Origin: Virgibacillus_F necropolis_A
Lineage (GTDB): Bacteria > Bacillota > Bacilli > Bacillales > Amphibacillaceae
Length of the DNA stretch: 64,000 nt
Assembly: GCF_044793635.1 (NCBI RefSeq)
Contig: NZ_CP084992.1
Span: 434,001-498,000, forward strand
Reading direction: 5' to 3'
Notes under the pieces: generated by a model
Seen by the model: only the letters and a program-made list of their open reading frames with translations
What the model was told of the DNA's origin: nothing
The model's database searches: none
Translations under genes and position numbers: made by a program
Shown here: positions 16,683 through 25,093 of the stretch, one piece after another
Numbering within the stretch: the first letter of the stretch is position 1
How the letters are laid out: the number at the start of each line of letters is the position of its first letter

Positions 16683-17081
16683 TTATTCACCTTTTTCGTC
16701 TGTGCTATCTTTACCATCCATCTGTATTCCAACCACATGAACATTAATTTCAGCAATTTCTAGCGCTGTCATACTTTTTAGAGTTTGCCGTATATTCGTT
16801 TGGAGTTCTTGTGCTACTTGAGGTATTGACACACCAAAGTCTAAAACAACAAATAAATCAATCAAGATGCCTGTTTCTGTTAGATCAACTTTGACACCTT
16901 TACTATGTGATTTTTTACCAAAACGTTCAACTACTCCAGAGGCAAAGTTGCCACGCATAGAGGATATACCATCAACCTCTGATGCTGAAATACCTGTTAT
17001 TATTTCAATAACCTCTGGTGCTATTTCTACTGTTCCTAAACTAGTATCCTCACTTACATTTAACAAAGGCTGTTCACTCAT
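16683..17081 (-). CDS. yqhY: Asp23/Gls24 family protein YqhY
   Basis: A 132-residue Asp23/Gls24 envelope-stress-type protein: GTVEIAPEVIEIITGISASEV, then GISSMRGNFASG, GVKVDLTETGILIDLFVVLDFG and a late LQTNIRQTLKSMTALEI. In B. subtilis YqhY is encoded with accBC and influences acetyl-CoA carboxylase activity, which fits its position here as the last gene of an accB-accC-yqhY unit (12 bp after accC, terminator right behind). It is cytoplasmic and has no catalytic motif. Confidence 0.92.
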   Translation of the reverse strand: MSEQPLLNVSEDTSLGTVEIAPEVIEIITGISASEVDGISSMRGNFASGVVERFGKKSHSKGVKVDLTETGILIDLFVVLDFGVSIPQVAQELQTNIRQTLKSMTALEIAEINVHVVGIQMDGKDSTDEKGE

Positions 17082-17093
17082 CGTAACACTCCC

Positions 17094-18452
17094 TTATTCA
17101 TCTTTTTCAAGAATAGGATTCTCTTCTAAAAACTTCGTGTTGAAATCTCCATTTTCAAACACCTCATGTTCCATAATTAAACGATGGAACGGGATTGTAG
17201 TATGAACACCTTCAACTACAAATTCATCTAATGCACGTTTCATACTATTGATTGCATCTTTTCTGGTTTTACCATACGTAATTAATTTCGCAATCATTGA
17301 ATCATAATATGGCGGAATAGAATATCCAGGATATGCAGCTGAATCAATCCGTACTCCTAAACCACCTGGTGGTAGGTACATTTCAATTCTCCCAGGTGAT
17401 GGCATGAAATTCTTAAATGGGTTTTCTGCATTTATACGACATTCAATTGCCCAACCTTCAAATTCAACATCCGTTTGGGTAAAAGTTAATTTTTCATTAT
17501 TAGCTACTCTAATCTGCTCTTTAATTAAATCAATTCCTGTTACCATTTCAGTAACGGGATGCTCCACTTGTATACGTGTATTCATTTCCATAAAATAAAA
17601 TGATTTACTTGTACGATCAAAAATATATTCAATCGTTCCAGCACCCACATAATCAACAGCTTTAGCTGCTTTTACAGATGCTTCTCCCATTTTCTTACGA
17701 ATATCTTCAGTCAGTGCAGGTGATGGGGACTCCTCAATCAGCTTTTGTAGTCTACGCTGAATCGTACAATCGCGTTCCCCTAAATGAACAACATTCCCAT
17801 GCTGATCAGCAAGGATTTGTATTTCGACATGGCGGAAATCTTCAATAAACTTCTCCATGTATACGCCTGGGTTACCAAAAGCTGTTTCCGCTTCTTTTTG
17901 TGTTACCCGAATACCTTTTAACAGCTCTTCCTGATCTCTAGCTACTCGGATACCTTTCCCGCCACCGCCAGCGGTAGCCTTTATAATTACAGGATATCCT
18001 ATTTCATCTGCAATCTTTTTAGCTTCTTCTTCATTTTCAATAATGCCATCTGATCCAGGTACGATAGGAACATTGGCTGCTTTCATTGTTTCTCTAGCAA
18101 CATCTTTAATACCCATTTTTTGGATAGATTGTGCAGATGGTCCTACAAATATGATATTGCAGGCTTTACAGATCTCTGCAAAGTCAGCATTTTCTGCCAA
18201 AAATCCGTACCCTGGGTGAATTGCATCTACCTCTGTTGAAGTTGCAAGACTTATGATATTCGTAAAGTTTAAGTAACTATCTTTACTCGCGGTTGGCCCG
18301 ATACAATAAGCTTCATCTGCTAGTTGTACGTGTAACGAATCTTTATCCGCTTCTGAGTAAACTGCTACTGTTTCAATGTCCATTTCTTTACAAGCACGTA
18401 TTATTCGTACTGCTATTTCTCCCCTGTTAGCAATTAACAGTTTTTTTATCAC
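17094..18452 (-). CDS. accC: Acetyl-CoA carboxylase, biotin carboxylase subunit
   Basis: ATP- and bicarbonate-dependent carboxylation of biotin on AccB, first step of malonyl-CoA synthesis. It contains KKLLIANRGEIAVRIIRAC, GYGFLAENADFAE, the ATP-grasp glycine loop ATAGGGGKGIRV, ERDCTIQRRLQKLIEESPSP, and MNTRIQVEHPVTEMVTGIDL with the catalytic Arg. The frame opens with ATG at 18461, but AAGGGG touches that codon; the GTG at 18452 has correct spacing and gives the usual MIKKLLIANRGEIA start. Length about 452 aa. It begins 13 bp after accB. Confidence 0.97.
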   Translation of the reverse strand: MIKKLLIANRGEIAVRIIRACKEMDIETVAVYSEADKDSLHVQLADEAYCIGPTASKDSYLNFTNIISLATSTEVDAIHPGYGFLAENADFAEICKACNIIFVGPSAQSIQKMGIKDVARETMKAANVPIVPGSDGIIENEEEAKKIADEIGYPVIIKATAGGGGKGIRVARDQEELLKGIRVTQKEAETAFGNPGVYMEKFIEDFRHVEIQILADQHGNVVHLGERDCTIQRRLQKLIEESPSPALTEDIRKKMGEASVKAAKAVDYVGAGTIEYIFDRTSKSFYFMEMNTRIQVEHPVTEMVTGIDLIKEQIRVANNEKLTFTQTDVEFEGWAIECRINAENPFKNFMPSPGRIEMYLPPGGLGVRIDSAAYPGYSIPPYYDSMIAKLITYGKTRKDAINSMKRALDEFVVEGVHTTIPFHRLIMEHEVFENGDFNTKFLEENPILEKDE

Positions 18453-18465
18453 TTGTTCCATCCCC

Positions 18466-18960
18466 TTATTTAGCCTTTACTCTAAATAGTGGTTGACCAT
18501 ATTCAACTAATTCTCCATCTTCCACTAAAATCTCTACTATCTCTCCTGCTACTTCTGCTTCGATCTCATTAAATAATTTCATTGCTTCTACAATACAAAC
18601 TACCGTATCGTTCTTCACTTTACTTCCGGTTTGTACGTAAGGGTCTCTTTCAGGTGATTCAGCACTATATAATGTTCCTACCATAGGTGACACAATTTCA
18701 AAATCATAATCTGTTGCTGTTTTCTCTGCTGTCGGAACAGAAACTTCTGTTTGTTCTACCTTAGCAACTTGTTCAGTTACTTCCTGCACCTGTTTCGGTT
18801 GTTCAGTATTTTCAACTTTATGCGTTGGTGCTTGAACAATTTCCCCATCAGCAGTTTTCTTCATAGAAACCTTTGCACCATCTAGTTCATAGGTGAATTC
18901 ATTAATAGATGATTGATCAATTAGTTTAATTATTTCACGAATTTCTTGTACTTTTAACAT
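18466..18960 (-). CDS. accB: Acetyl-CoA carboxylase biotin carboxyl carrier protein
   Basis: Carrier of the biotin group. The C-terminal lipoyl-type domain has the biotinylation site CIVEAMKLFNEIEAE (Lys of EAMK), preceded by VGTLYSAESPERDPYV (the thumb region) and a flexible Glu/Gln/Val-rich linker (about residues 45-85). The frame can open at a GTG (18969), but AAGGAG is correctly placed for the ATG at 18960, giving 164 aa. A FapR-like operator and a promoter lie upstream. Confidence 0.96.
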   Translation of the reverse strand: MLKVQEIREIIKLIDQSSINEFTYELDGAKVSMKKTADGEIVQAPTHKVENTEQPKQVQEVTEQVAKVEQTEVSVPTAEKTATDYDFEIVSPMVGTLYSAESPERDPYVQTGSKVKNDTVVCIVEAMKLFNEIEAEVAGEIVEILVEDGELVEYGQPLFRVKAK

Positions 18961-18987
18961 GCTTGGCACTCCTTCTTCTCATTTAAA

Positions 18988-19006
18988 AATACGAACAGGT
19001 ACTAAT
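18988..19006 (-). promoter_or_regulatory. FapR-like operator in front of accBC
   Basis: The minus strand reads ATTAGTACCTGTTCGTATT. Compared with the FapR consensus ATTAGTACCTGATACTAAT, the first eleven bases are identical and four of the remaining eight match. It lies just after the -10, at about +7 to +25. FapR is the malonyl-CoA-responsive repressor of lipid genes, so control of acetyl-CoA carboxylase here would be a direct feedback loop (inference). Confidence 0.5.
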
Positions 19007-19019
19007 AACTCCTCTTAAC

Positions 19020-19049
19020 ATTTTACGCTAAACCATATAAAAACTTCAA
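19020..19049 (-). promoter_or_regulatory. Sigma-A promoter for accB-accC-yqhY
   Basis: TTGAAG (-35) and TAAAAT (-10) separated by 18 bp on the minus strand, about 65 bp before the accB start codon and directly upstream of the FapR-like operator. Confidence 0.5.
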
Positions 19050-19138
19050 CCCATTACTGGAATCATTACATAAAACGTTTTCATAAGTGTTATTATATCA
19101 ATTATAGTAATTGTTTGCGAATAGTTTACCATAAAATT

Positions 19139-19172
19139 AAAATGACTCCAGTTTTTAGACTGGAGTCATTTT
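19139..19172 (-). terminator. Terminator after spoIIIAH
   Basis: Perfect 14-bp stem AAAATGACTCCAGT with its complement and a six-base loop, 14 bp past the spoIIIAH stop; it closes the spoIIIA operon. Confidence 0.9.
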
Positions 19173-19185
19173 AAAGGATTATTTC

Positions 19186-19728
19186 TTAGGTAGCTGATTT
19201 AAATTCAACTATAACCGGGATACTACCAAATTCATCTTTAACCTTTTGCATGATTTGCACGGTTTCTTGTTTTGATAATTCATCTGTTGATTTTACATGT
19301 ACTTGTACTTGCTTACCATCAGATTTTACTAACACATCCTGGTATTCCGTAGCGCCCAGGATTGATTCCTCAAGTACAGATTCTTTCATTGCTAATTTAT
19401 CCAATACATCCATTTCATTAAGAGCTTCGTTTTTCTCCTCTGTAGACGCCGAGCTTGAAGCTACTACATCCTGCAGTCTGTCTTTTATCTCACTACGTGT
19501 ATTCTCTATCTCCATACGAATCGATGTGAATAATTGATCTTGTCCGTCATTTGAAATATCAACTTGTGCTTCATCCTTTGCACCCTCAGTAGTTACTACC
19601 TCGTCGTCTGATTCCGTATCATTAATAAATGCTTGATCCCCCATTTCTGGTGAAGTAATGTAGTAAACACTTAAAACAATCATCAAGCTGAGCATTGTCA
19701 ATAACCATACAGTTTGTTTTTTTAACAT
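19186..19728 (-). CDS. spoIIIAH: SpoIIIAH, mother-cell side of the feeding-tube channel
   Basis: Single-pass membrane protein whose extracellular YscJ/FliF-like domain binds SpoIIQ from the forespore. It has an N-terminal membrane segment (about 8-25), an acidic spacer, and a C-terminal domain ending in ELSKQETVQIMQKVKDEFG. At 180 aa it is somewhat shorter than the B. subtilis protein (about 218), mainly in the spacer. It follows spoIIIAG after 13 bp and is the last gene of the operon before a strong terminator. Confidence 0.9.
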   Translation of the reverse strand: MLKKQTVWLLTMLSLMIVLSVYYITSPEMGDQAFINDTESDDEVVTTEGAKDEAQVDISNDGQDQLFTSIRMEIENTRSEIKDRLQDVVASSSASTEEKNEALNEMDVLDKLAMKESVLEESILGATEYQDVLVKSDGKQVQVHVKSTDELSKQETVQIMQKVKDEFGSIPVIVEFKSAT

Positions 19729-19741
19729 AAATTAATCTCCC

Positions 19742-20386
19742 CTAACTTTTTGACATTACTGAAACTCTATGTGTTGGAACATCTAGCACTTTCGAAACAG
19801 CTTCTACAACCCATTTTTTAACCGTTGCATGGTCAACACCTTTTGCTATTACAAAGACCCCTCTAACCTCAGGCTTTTTTGTTTGTATTAAGAGAGGTAC
19901 TTCTTTATCACCCTGTCGTACGAGCACTACTTGAGACTCTTTGGTATAGTCTTCAATTTCACGTGTACCACCATTCTTGTCAGTTTCATCTGTAGTTTGT
20001 TTACCTGTTATAAGGTTCTTCTCGTAAACTTTTATCTTAGTTGAATCAAGGTTTACCATGATTTCAACCTCTGAAACCCCTTTAATTTTATCCAATAGAT
20101 CCTGTAACTCTTTTTCATAACTTGCTTCCAAATCTTTCACATTCGAAGTGGTGGATTTCTTTTCACTAAAAGTAGGCTTCGTTTCTTCTTGCTGCGTGAC
20201 AACTGTGTTACCAATTGTTGGATTTTCATTAGATTCTGTTGATGAATTAGAAAAGACATTTCCGATGATGAGTAATAATAATCCGGTTATTCCAATTACA
20301 ATTAAATATTTACTCTTTTTAACGGGAGCCTTTTTTGTTGATTCCCCTTCTGGATTTTGAAAATATTTTTTTATAAACTCTTTCAA
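19742..20386 (-). CDS. spoIIIAG: SpoIIIAG, ring-forming channel protein
   Basis: Forms a large ring in the intermembrane space of the engulfed forespore. The 214-residue protein has one membrane segment (about 27-45) and a soluble ring-building domain with LLDKIKGVSEVEIMVNLDS, VVLVRQGDKEVPLLIQTKKP and GVFVIAKGVDHATVKKWVV. The start is TTG at 20386, behind GGGGGG, overlapping the spoIIIAF stop by four bases. It is transcribed with the whole spoIIIA cluster. Confidence 0.92.
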   Translation of the reverse strand: MKEFIKKYFQNPEGESTKKAPVKKSKYLIVIGITGLLLLIIGNVFSNSSTESNENPTIGNTVVTQQEETKPTFSEKKSTTSNVKDLEASYEKELQDLLDKIKGVSEVEIMVNLDSTKIKVYEKNLITGKQTTDETDKNGGTREIEDYTKESQVVLVRQGDKEVPLLIQTKKPEVRGVFVIAKGVDHATVKKWVVEAVSKVLDVPTHRVSVMSKS

Positions 20387-21003
20387 GATGTCCCCCCTTT
20401 CCAGATGACAGTTACTTTTTTATTTTCAACTTCCCATATGTCTCGTAAAAGGTTTTCTACTTCTTTTAAATCTGGGCTATCCTTCGTACTTTCTGGAGTG
20501 TCTGAGTTGATAACCACTTCGTCGACAATGTCTACATCCTCCTCACTTTCTTCTGCGTGATTTATATAAACAATGACTTCCTCTAAATCTTCATACGTTG
20601 ATCCTTTTTCTGATGCGAATGAAAGTTCCATGTCTGTTATAGCTACTTGATAGGATTCTAGTAAAGGGGTCTTAGCAAGATCTATTAGTGGGACAGCCAT
20701 TTGTTCTTCAATATATGCAAGTTGTTTGTCTTGTATTTCATTTTTTTTAAATTCTATTAAACTTTCTATATCTTTATCATTTGTATTAAAGCTCTCAAGC
20801 CTTTCATACGTTGCAGTTAAAGCGCTTTTGACATCTATATGAAATAAATAAAAAATAGGCTTTAAAAAAATTAAGATTAAGATTAACGCTACTACTAATT
20901 TTATATATTTTTTCATGGATGTTGCAGGAATGAGTAATTCTACAACCGTTGCAAGTAGCATAAATACGATTATTTGTGTGATCCAATTTATGATGGCATC
21001 CAT
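20383..21003 (-). CDS. spoIIIAF: SpoIIIAF
   Basis: Component of the SpoIIIA-SpoIIQ complex, a membrane protein with two N-terminal transmembrane helices (about residues 5-25 and 35-52; WITQIIVFMLLATVVELLIP) and a soluble ring-building domain of the type seen in secretion systems (KVTVIWKGG at the end). 206 aa is near the usual size. It starts 11 bp after spoIIIAE and overlaps spoIIIAG. Confidence 0.9.
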   Translation of the reverse strand: MDAIINWITQIIVFMLLATVVELLIPATSMKKYIKLVVALILILIFLKPIFYLFHIDVKSALTATYERLESFNTNDKDIESLIEFKKNEIQDKQLAYIEEQMAVPLIDLAKTPLLESYQVAITDMELSFASEKGSTYEDLEEVIVYINHAEESEEDVDIVDEVVINSDTPESTKDSPDLKEVENLLRDIWEVENKKVTVIWKGGTS

Positions 21004-21014
21004 GTATAGCCCCC

Positions 21015-22193
21015 TTATCGCAGCATTAACGTGATATTTCCAGCCACCACCAGGATTACGATTGCAAGGAAGAACATTAGTGTAACGGCTATTAACGAAG
21101 CTAAAATATACATGATGTGTTTACTTATCACATTTAAGCTAGTAATGATTGGTCCATCTCCTAAAGGCTGTAATACGGCTGCAGCTATTTTATAGATAAA
21201 AGCAATTGCAAATATTTTTAGTGCTGGAAATAAAGCAATCAACACAATTACTATTAATCCAACGATCCCAACTGAATTTTTGAGTAATAAAGATGCACTT
21301 AGAATGGTATCTGCTGCATCCGTGAAGGTTCTACCTACAATAGGAATAAAGTTTCCAGTGATAAACTTCGCAGTCTTCATGGCAACCCCATCTTGTATTG
21401 CGCTGGCAGCCCCCTGAACAGATAAAACACCTAAGAATATTGTTAGAAAAACTCCCAACACACCCAAGCTAAGTGATTTGAGTAAACTCGCCAAGTGCGT
21501 GACCTTGTAGCTCTCAGTTAGGCTGCTGACAATCAGTAACAATGCTGATAAAAACAACAACGGTAAAACAAAATTAGAAACTAGCACCCCACTAGCAAAG
21601 ATTAAAAAAACTATTATTGGATGAAAAAAAGATACGGTAATCAGACTTCCAAATGTTGCCATTAAACCTAGAATTAAAGGTAGTAGAGCAATTAAAAAAC
21701 TACTCATGGCATCGATGGCATCCTTTGTGTAGGAAAAAACTAAATAAAAGCTATTGATCGCAATAAAAAGCAATACAAGATAAACCGTGAAATAGGCTAT
21801 TTTACTGACCACACTTCGTTCAAAAGCTGTATGCATAGTCTGTAGTAAAACGGAAAAAAGTGTTAGCATCAATAACATGCCTAAGAGTTTTCCGTTTACT
21901 ATAATTTCATGAAATAAATATTCCACTAAACCTAGAAGTGTGTTCTTCACAGAAAATGAGCCATTGTTTTTAACAAACTCATATAAACTTGATTTTTCTA
22001 AGGCTGGTAAATAACCACCATAATCCCCGATTAATTTATTCCAATGATGCTGTATCTCTTCAAGTGACACCTTGTCCAATACATCTCTTTCAATATCAGT
22101 AATAGAGGTGGTTTTGGATGCTGATACTGGACCTGCAAAGGATAAAACCATGATAACGGCTAAAGTAATTACTATAAATTTAGAACATCTCAT
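21015..22193 (-). CDS. spoIIIAE: SpoIIIAE, polytopic channel protein
   Basis: Large membrane protein of the SpoIIIA complex. Residues 1-25 form a cleavable signal-like segment (FIVITLAVIMVLSFAGPVSA); after an extracellular region of about 60 residues come seven or eight hydrophobic segments up to the C-terminus. The conserved block GAASAIQDGVAMKTAKFITG and FIPIVGRTFTDAADTIL identify the family. Length 392 aa is close to the B. subtilis protein (399). It lies between spoIIIAD (29 bp) and spoIIIAF. Confidence 0.94.
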   Translation of the reverse strand: MRCSKFIVITLAVIMVLSFAGPVSASKTTSITDIERDVLDKVSLEEIQHHWNKLIGDYGGYLPALEKSSLYEFVKNNGSFSVKNTLLGLVEYLFHEIIVNGKLLGMLLMLTLFSVLLQTMHTAFERSVVSKIAYFTVYLVLLFIAINSFYLVFSYTKDAIDAMSSFLIALLPLILGLMATFGSLITVSFFHPIIVFLIFASGVLVSNFVLPLLFLSALLLIVSSLTESYKVTHLASLLKSLSLGVLGVFLTIFLGVLSVQGAASAIQDGVAMKTAKFITGNFIPIVGRTFTDAADTILSASLLLKNSVGIVGLIVIVLIALFPALKIFAIAFIYKIAAAVLQPLGDGPIITSLNVISKHIMYILASLIAVTLMFFLAIVILVVAGNITLMLR

Positions 22194-22222
22194 CCATCTA
22201 TTACTACTCCCTTCCTTGATCT

Positions 22223-22615
22223 CTATGTCACTGGTAAAAAATTCAATATTGCTTCTATGACAGCTGAAATGATTGGTACTGCTAATATCAAAATAAATAC
22301 TTTCCCGGCAAGCTCAATCTTGGAGGCAATGGATGAAAGACCAGCATCTCTGGTAATATTTGCACCTATTTCAGCGATATATGCAATCCCGATGATTTTA
22401 AGTATTGTCTCCATATAAATACCGTCAATAGAAGCTTTTTCTCCAAGAGACTCAATTAATTTTAGTACGGAACCAATTTGTGTAATAACTACGGATAAAA
22501 TAACGATTCCAGTAAGAATGAGTAAAAGGTAAGCAATGGATGCATGCTGATCTTTTAAAATAATAAACAGCAGGCTTGATATAATTCCTAACGTAACGAT
22601 TTGTAATATGTCCAT
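22223..22615 (-). CDS. spoIIIAD: SpoIIIAD
   Basis: 130-residue protein with four hydrophobic segments, similar in design to SpoIIIAC. Conserved stretches are MDILQIVTLGIISSLLFI, YMETILKIIGIAYIAEIG and DAGLSSIASKIELAGKV. Required for mother-cell feeding of the forespore; the molecular role of this subunit is not settled. It begins 5 bp after spoIIIAC. Confidence 0.92.
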   Translation of the reverse strand: MDILQIVTLGIISSLLFIILKDQHASIAYLLLILTGIVILSVVITQIGSVLKLIESLGEKASIDGIYMETILKIIGIAYIAEIGANITRDAGLSSIASKIELAGKVFILILAVPIISAVIEAILNFLPVT

Positions 22616-22620
22616 TTTAT

Positions 22621-22827
22621 CTATCCTTGAAAGAGGAATACGGATTTAATTTGTTGAAATAGATCTGCTAAACCATTAACAACCATTATGAGAACAATAA
22701 TGAAACCAACCAGTGTGGCAAACTGAGCAATTTCTTCTTTTCCCATTTGCTTTAAAATGGTGTGTATTAAGGCAACTATAATTCCGATTCCAGCTATTTG
22801 AAATAATATGGATGCATCCGTAAGCAT
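22621..22827 (-). CDS. spoIIIAC: SpoIIIAC
   Basis: 68-residue membrane protein with two transmembrane helices: ILFQIAGIGIIVALIHTIL, then GKEEIAQFATLVGFIIVLIM, ending QQIKSVFLFQG. The frame is open to 22878, but the ATG at 22827 follows GAAAGGGG at seven to eight bases and gives the family length. It is within the spoIIIA operon, with 19 bp between it and spoIIIAB. Confidence 0.92.
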   Translation of the reverse strand: MLTDASILFQIAGIGIIVALIHTILKQMGKEEIAQFATLVGFIIVLIMVVNGLADLFQQIKSVFLFQG

Positions 22828-22846
22828 TGATGTACCCCTTTCCTTT

Positions 22847-23359
22847 CTATATGAGAAGAAGGACAATAAATAAACCACATAACAGACCTAAACTTTTGGC
22901 CATTTTACTATATTTAAACTCGTTATCTCGCGCTTCTTCTAATTCCCGGTCTAAATGGTGTACGGCTAATTGGATATGCTTTTGTTGTTGATCAAAATCA
23001 TGTTGACCAAGAGTTCTACCAAATTGTTTTAAAATTTCTTTTTCGTTTTTACCAATTGCAGTAGTTTGTTTAAGTTCATTTACATGATGACTCCAGACAC
23101 TATACAAGTCGGTCTTATTTTCATCTAAGTTATGTGCTAGCTTCTGAAAAAAAGCCCCCGTCGGATTTGGCAATTGTTTCGCAATACTATCAAATGCATC
23201 TTTAAGCGGTAACTGACTATATAAGATTTCAGCTTCTAATATTTGTAAAGCATTCTTAAACTGGCGAATGAGCTTTGGGCGCTCACGTAACCTATTGCTT
23301 ATTTCAAATCCTATCCAAGATGTGCTACCTATGAATAGAAGTGCTCCTATCCACGCCAT
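22847..23359 (-). CDS. spoIIIAB: SpoIIIAB
   Basis: Membrane-anchored helical protein related to GspF/type IV pilus platform domains. N-terminal hydrophobic segment (MAWIGALLFIGSTSWIGFEI), central coiled helices with ALQILEAEILYSQLPLKDAFD, and a C-terminal hydrophobic segment (LGLLCGLFIVLLLI). The chosen ATG at 23359 follows GAGGAG and gives 170 aa, the size of the B. subtilis protein; the frame itself is open further upstream into spoIIIAA. The gene overlaps the spoIIIAA end by 35 bp. Confidence 0.93.
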   Translation of the reverse strand: MAWIGALLFIGSTSWIGFEISNRLRERPKLIRQFKNALQILEAEILYSQLPLKDAFDSIAKQLPNPTGAFFQKLAHNLDENKTDLYSVWSHHVNELKQTTAIGKNEKEILKQFGRTLGQHDFDQQQKHIQLAVHHLDRELEEARDNEFKYSKMAKSLGLLCGLFIVLLLI

Positions 23360-24281
23360 GCGAAAAGCTCCTCTTTTTTTGTAAAATATTGATACCGTTT
23401 TGATCATAAATAGATTTAACAAATCCAGGTTGTTGTTGTTTTTCTAAAAGAACAAAACGCTTAAATACATCTTGTTGAAACAGTTGCTGAAGCGATGGTC
23501 GTTTCTTAATTTCTTGAAGTGTTTGTCCATGAACGGAACAAATCACAACCACTCCAGCTAGAATAGCTTCCATTAACGCTTGTACATCTTTATCACTACC
23601 AATTTCATCAACGACAAGTACATCTGGCGACATGGAGCGAATCATCATCATCATTCCTTCAGCTTTAGGACAAGCATCCATTAAATCTGTTCTTATCCCT
23701 ACATTATGTTGAGGAACACCCTTAATAGAACCACCTATTTCCGAACGTTCATCAATTACGGCCACCTTTTTGGCAGGAATATCCTTCCACCCGGTAGCAA
23801 TTAAACGAACAACGTCTCGTATTAATGTTGTTTTTCCTGTTTGAGGTGATCCAATGAAAAGTGTATTCATGTATTGTTCCTTATAAAGATAAGGGATTAT
23901 AGGCGAGGCCACATTTAGCTTTTGTTTGGCGATTCTAATATTAAAGAATGTAATGTGTTGGATAGCTTTGACTGTTCCACCTAATGTGTTTACTTTTCCA
24001 GCAAGGCCAACTCGATGTCCTCCTTCAATCGTTATATAACCCTCCCGAAGCTCGTCCTCCATTCGGTATAAGGAAAAATGACTTAACTGATTCAGCACAA
24101 AAATACCATCCTGACTATCGGGAATATCATGATAGATCCACTCAATTTTTGTACCATAGATTAACTCGATTGGTTGGTTAAGACGAAAACGAATTTCTTG
24201 TAACTCACTCCATCGATTTTGCACCTTTCGTTGAATAGCTTCTTTAATACTGTCTGGGAATAATCGTAATATCTCGTCCAT
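23325..24281 (-). CDS. spoIIIAA: SpoIIIAA, secretion-type ATPase
   Basis: ATPase that energises the SpoIIIA-SpoIIQ channel, related to GspE/PilT motors. Walker A is FIGSPQTGKTTLIRDVV (about residues 144-160), preceded by the family blocks EGYITIEGGHRVGLAGK and FNIRIAKQ; then VAVIDERSEIGG, and Walker B DVLVVDEIGSDKDVQAL. Length 318 aa (B. subtilis 307). First gene of the operon; a sigma-E-like promoter lies 30-58 bp upstream. Confidence 0.95.
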   Translation of the reverse strand: MDEILRLFPDSIKEAIQRKVQNRWSELQEIRFRLNQPIELIYGTKIEWIYHDIPDSQDGIFVLNQLSHFSLYRMEDELREGYITIEGGHRVGLAGKVNTLGGTVKAIQHITFFNIRIAKQKLNVASPIIPYLYKEQYMNTLFIGSPQTGKTTLIRDVVRLIATGWKDIPAKKVAVIDERSEIGGSIKGVPQHNVGIRTDLMDACPKAEGMMMMIRSMSPDVLVVDEIGSDKDVQALMEAILAGVVVICSVHGQTLQEIKKRPSLQQLFQQDVFKRFVLLEKQQQPGFVKSIYDQNGINILQKKRSFSHGVDRSTSIHR

Positions 24282-24310
24282 AAACTAATCACCTTACTAT
24301 CGTTTATAGT

Positions 24311-24339
24311 ATTTATATGTTCATGAATGATAGATATGA
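24311..24339 (-). promoter_or_regulatory. Sigma-E promoter of the spoIIIA operon
   Basis: On the minus strand TCATATC (24333-24339) and CATATAAAT (24311-24319) are 13 bp apart, close to the mother-cell sigma-E consensus (KMATATT, 13-14 bp, CATACAHT). The known dependence of spoIIIA on sigma-E supports the reading. Confidence 0.6.
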
Positions 24340-24441
24340 CAATTTACATATGAAGAAAAAGATCAGATTTGTATTTATCAGAATTATGTTATATGTTAAA
24401 CTTATATTTACACTTATATATACAAGCTTCTAGGAGGTACT

Positions 24442-25047
24442 ATGAGAAATTTAAGAAATGTAATTGTAATTCTATTGCTAGCAATTTTAGTTATAGGGTG
24501 TAGCCCTAAAGCCGAAACTTCAGATTCTAAGGAGTCATCCGATACATCTAAAACATCTGAAGAATCCACTTCAGAAGATCCATTACAAAGTTTAATGAGT
24601 AAGAATGCTGAGGTAAAAGAAAAATGGAGAAATCTACCCCAAGAGTTTCAAAAGAGGGTAACCGTTCCACAAATGAATACGATTCCTTTTGTAGTCGATG
24701 CTGTTGATGTTTTTACATTAGCTACAGGGGTACTCCCACCTGGGGTTAAAACCAACTTCGATATTATATTGAAGTCAAAAAATAGTTTCCCAAGAATTCA
24801 CATTACAGCTTTTGATGTAGATGGACAAAAACCATTATTTGGGGCAAATGCTGAGAAGGTAAAATTAGAAAGCGGTGTACAAGGTTATTATTCTACAGAA
24901 GAATCAGAAACAGAACTAAGCTGGGTGACGGTCGATGAGAAGATTCAATATACTGTGAGGTATAAACCTGAAAAAAGCGGGAAAGCCATTACAGAGGAAA
25001 AAATTAGTAAAATAGCAAATTCAATGATTAAACAAATAAAACAATAG
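24442..25047 (+). CDS. Predicted lipoprotein, function unknown
   Basis: 201 residues. The signal peptide (residues 4-19, NLRNVIVILLLAILVIGCS) ends in the lipobox VIGC, so Cys20 should be lipidated. A Ser/Thr/Glu/Lys-rich linker (about 21-48) leads to a globular domain with WRNLPQEFQKRVTVPQM, TGVLPPGVKTNFDIIL and IQYTVRYKPEKSGK. I do not recognise the family. TAGGAGG precedes the ATG by five bases. In B. subtilis this slot between spoIIIAA and efp holds yqhV, which this is not. It has its own strand, upstream region and terminator, so it is a single-gene unit. Confidence 0.85.
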   Translation: MRNLRNVIVILLLAILVIGCSPKAETSDSKESSDTSKTSEESTSEDPLQSLMSKNAEVKEKWRNLPQEFQKRVTVPQMNTIPFVVDAVDVFTLATGVLPPGVKTNFDIILKSKNSFPRIHITAFDVDGQKPLFGANAEKVKLESGVQGYYSTEESETELSWVTVDEKIQYTVRYKPEKSGKAITEEKISKIANSMIKQIKQ

Positions 25048-25052
25048 TAAAC

Positions 25053-25093
25053 AAACTAAAAGAGCAGCCCAAGTTGGACTGCTCTTTTAGTTT
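25053..25093. terminator. Bidirectional terminator between lipoprotein gene and efp
   Basis: AAACTAAAAGAGCAGCCC and its near-complement (25075-25093) form a 17-bp stem with a short loop and T/A tracts on both sides; it serves both convergent genes. Confidence 0.88.

Noticed and set aside
16541..16756. 71-codon ORF antisense/overlapping yqhY and its terminator
   Set aside because: Composed of yqhY in another frame plus terminator and repeat sequence; no start signal.
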